A DNA stretch of 20,000 nt from Penaeus vannamei (lineage: Eukaryota; Arthropoda; Malacostraca; Decapoda; Penaeidae). Position 1 is the stretch's first letter, and each line of letters opens with the position of its first letter. Position numbers and translations under genes: made by a program. This document shows, piece by piece, positions 18,127-20,000 of the stretch. Where the stretch lies: the NCBI RefSeq assembly GCF_042767895.1, contig NC_091589.1, positions 15,711,646 to 15,731,645 of the forward strand. Direction: 5' to 3'. The notes beneath the pieces were generated by a model. It saw only the letters and a program-made list of their open reading frames with translations, was not told where the DNA came from and searched no databases.

Positions 18127-18480
18127 AATAATAATGATAGTGATTATGATGAAAATAATAATGATCACAACAACAACAACAACAATAATAATAATAATGA
18201 TAATAATAATAATGATAATAAACAATAATGGTAATAACAACAATGATACTGGTGTTATTTATATCAATATAATCATTATTAATTATCATTGTTATTGTTC
18301 TTGCTATCATTATCATTATTACTACCATCATTATAAGTATTATAATTATTATCACTATTATTATTAGTGCATTGCCGTTACCACTATTATTATCACGTGC
18401 ACGATTATAATGATAATAATTACCATTGCAATTATATCATCATCATTATCATCATTGTTATCATTACCATCATACATCAT
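18109..18480. repeat. AAT/GAT block followed by its inverted ATT/ATC block
   Basis: From 18109 to about 18250 the + strand is gataat/aataat-rich; from about 18256 to 18480 it is attatt/attatc-rich, the reverse complement. Short exact complements span the switch (for example aacaatgata near 18238 and tatcattgtt near 18285). The block is an imperfect inverted repeat of simple sequence. Open frames here encode only Ile/Met/Asn/Tyr/His strings. Confidence 0.85.
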
Positions 18481-18656
18481 CATCACAATTAATGTTTATC
18501 CCTTCTTTATTATCTAGTTCTCCTTTATCTCTTCTAACCTGGAAACGAAAAACAAAGTAATTACGAAATTATTGTCTCATCTTTCCATAAACCTATTTCG
18601 TGTGTTTTTTTTTCTTCTTCCATCTGTCGTCATTCATGGGTTATTTTCGTTATTCT
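18481..18656. other. AT-rich unique spacer
   Basis: Non-repetitive AT-rich sequence between two GAT-type blocks. It contains the 13-base word ttattttcgttat (18641-18653), which also occurs at 18061-18073, in both cases just before a GAT/AAT block. Confidence 0.5.
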
Positions 18657-18852
18657 GATGGTGATGATGATGGTGATGGTGATGATGATTATGATGATGA
18701 TGGTGATGATGATGATGGTGATGATGGTGGGGATGGTGATAATGATGATGATGGAGAATTGATGGTGATGGGGATGATGATTATGATGATAAAGATGGTG
18801 ATGATAATGATGGTGTTGATGATGATGATGGTGATGATAAAGATGGTGATTG
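18657..18852. repeat. GAT/GGT trinucleotide microsatellite
   Basis: About 195 bp of gatgat, ggtgat and gataat words. The mixed GGT/GAT pattern shows point decay of an older (GAT)n tract. An 87-codon + frame here is Asp/Met/Val-rich and is not a gene. Confidence 0.93.
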
Positions 18853-18940
18853 ATATGTTGTAATGTCTTTTATATATTTATTCTGAATATGATGATGATG
18901 GTGAATGATGTTTTCTTATTATAATGAAGCTGAATAATGC

Positions 18941-19297
18941 ATAAGATGAAAGAAAAAGGGAAGAAGGAAATATGGGAAATGTAGACGGAATCGGAAGAGC
19001 AGATAGAAGAAAGGAAGAAGATTTAGGGAAAAGATAGGAAGAGGAGATAGAAGAAGAAGGGAAACATGAGATATGGGGAAGAAGTAGGGCGAAGAAGAGA
19101 AGAGAAGAGAAATAGAGAGGGAGAGGAGAAGGGGAAAGATATAAGAGATAAGGCGATGAATAAGAAAGAAGTGAAGAGAGAGGAGGAAGAAAAATAAATG
19201 AGGAAAGAGAGAGAAAATGAAAGAAATTAAGTGAAAATAAGGAAAAAGAGGAACATAAAGAGGGAAAGAGAGAATGAGAGGGGCGGGGGGGGGGGGG
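18941..19297. repeat. GA/GAA-rich purine tract ending in a 13-G run
   Basis: gaag, gaaa, gagag and aggaag words without a fixed period end in thirteen consecutive G at 19285-19297. The texture resembles 1-704. A 156-codon minus frame over it is a Phe/Ser/Leu string produced by the bias. Confidence 0.88.
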
Positions 19298-19411
19298 TGC
19301 ATGATGGCCGCTGTCTGTCGTCTTTGAGAATCCGGCATAAGAATCACTTTTATTACGTTTTTTTTGTTATTTTGTGATGTATTTGTCATCTATGTTTGTC
19401 ATTGTTATTTG

Positions 19412-19765
19412 GATAATGGTGATGATGGTAGTGGTGATGATTATGATGGTGGTGGTGATTATGGTGTTGATGATTATGATGTTGATGATTATGATGTTGA
19501 TGATTATGATGTTGATGATTATGATGTTGATGATTATGATGTTGATGATTATGATGTTGATGATTATGATGTTGATGATTATGATGTTGATTATGATGTT
19601 GATGACTATGACAGTGGTGATGATGCTTATGATGGTGGTGATGATTATCAAGGTATTGATTATGATAGTGGTGATGGTGGTGGTAGTGACGATGATGTTT
19701 ATGATTGTGATGATGGCGATGACTGTGATGATGATGGTGATAATAATGATGGTGGTGATGAATGA
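19412..19765. repeat. GAT-rich microsatellite enclosing a 15-bp minisatellite
   Basis: gatgat, gtgatg and gattatgat words cover about 350 bp, and all three + frames and their complements stay open over parts of it because stops are rare in this word set. The outer parts are irregular; the core (19466-19585) is a perfect array. Confidence 0.93.
19466..19585 (+). repeat. Eight perfect tandem copies of a 15-bp unit
   Basis: The unit gttgatgattatgat repeats exactly eight times with no substitution, then breaks down in a shortened copy at 19586. The perfection implies recent expansion. In one frame it reads as a DYDVD repeat, but there is no other sign of coding. Confidence 0.95.
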
Positions 19766-20000
19766 GAACCAAAGATAAGAGTCCTTTTATTACGCTCACG
19801 ACGAGAATTTCATGAAAACGAACGCAAAAGAAGAGAAACGATAAAAAATTACAGTAACGAAATAATTACAAGAGGATGAAATACCCGAATGAATATCAAT
19901 ACATAATTTGATAAAAAAACAAAACAAAACAAAACAAGATACCATGATTAGTTCATAAGATAAGACTAGCTAATAAGAAGATAAGATAGATACGACGAAG
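19766..20000. other. AT-rich right edge with a short AAAAC run, no gene
   Basis: Mostly unique AT-rich DNA. A short (AAAAC)n run lies at about 19916-19936, and gataaga/aagataag words recur near 19958-19990. No gene or RNA feature is seen before the window ends. Confidence 0.6.

Noticed and set aside
1..20000. Telomeric TTAGG/CCTAA arrays or centromere-type satellite
   Set aside because: No run of TTAGG or CCTAA repeats is present, and none of the arrays has a typical nucleosome-length monomer.

Overview
This window shows no protein-coding gene, tRNA or rRNA that I can support. It is eukaryotic repeat DNA, built almost entirely of simple-sequence tracts and three tandem arrays separated by short stretches of ordinary-looking sequence. 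The dense mix of (GA)n, (GAA)n, (GATA)n, (AAT/GAT)n, (AC)n-like and poly-G/C tracts, together with very large minisatellites, resembles microsatellite-rich decapod crustacean genomes such as penaeid shrimp. That assignment is an inference from texture only; no diagnostic gene is present.

Layout, left to right. 1-704 is a purine-rich GGA/GA tract ending in a G-quadruplex-type run. 705-904 is a GC-rich core with long C and G runs, followed by a pyrimidine tract (905-1270) and a G-rich tract (1311-1550). 1556-1964 is AT-rich and nearly unique, then comes a GAA tract (1965-2112) and A/C-rich simple DNA (to 2580). An 87-bp minisatellite of about 31 units fills 2754-5497 and dissolves into decayed relatives up to about 5730. 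5731-7365 is mostly unique, interrupted by a CT tract (5930-6230) and a pure GA/GATA microsatellite (6722-6936), and becomes CpG-rich near 7100.

The dominant element is an approximately 8.5-kb array at 7773-16262, made of two alternating 15-bp words, A (ctctctccccttcgt) and B (ctctctcacagttgt). They mostly pair as a 30-bp BA dimer, in roughly 560-570 words. The array grows out of a GTC/TCG-rich tract (7366-7660) and a 63-bp proto-repeat (7669-7790), and ends in a compositionally similar tract (16263-16480). It has several levels of higher-order structure: a 195-bp tandem doublet, a 307-bp internal copy, and an apparently perfect tandem duplication of 2,147 bp whose breakpoint lies within about one repeat unit. 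Because 15 is a multiple of 3 and neither word contains a stop in five of six frames, the array yields open frames of about 3,000 codons. I regard these as artefacts.

The right flank (16481-20000) repeats the pattern of the left: a CT tract ending in a 16-C run, a CpG-rich core (17057-17420), another CT tract, AC-rich DNA, an AAT/ATT inverted-repeat block with a perfect 22-bp palindrome (18097-18118), two GAT microsatellites (one with eight perfect 15-bp copies at 19466-19585), and a GA tract ending in 13 G.

The most interesting object is the giant two-word array. Read on the + strand it is a polypyrimidine field in which every B word has the form of a 3' splice-site end (pyrimidines, then cacag) and every word carries CTCTCT. 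Read on the - strand it is a field of GAGAG motifs. Whether it is transcribed or bound by proteins cannot be told from sequence alone.
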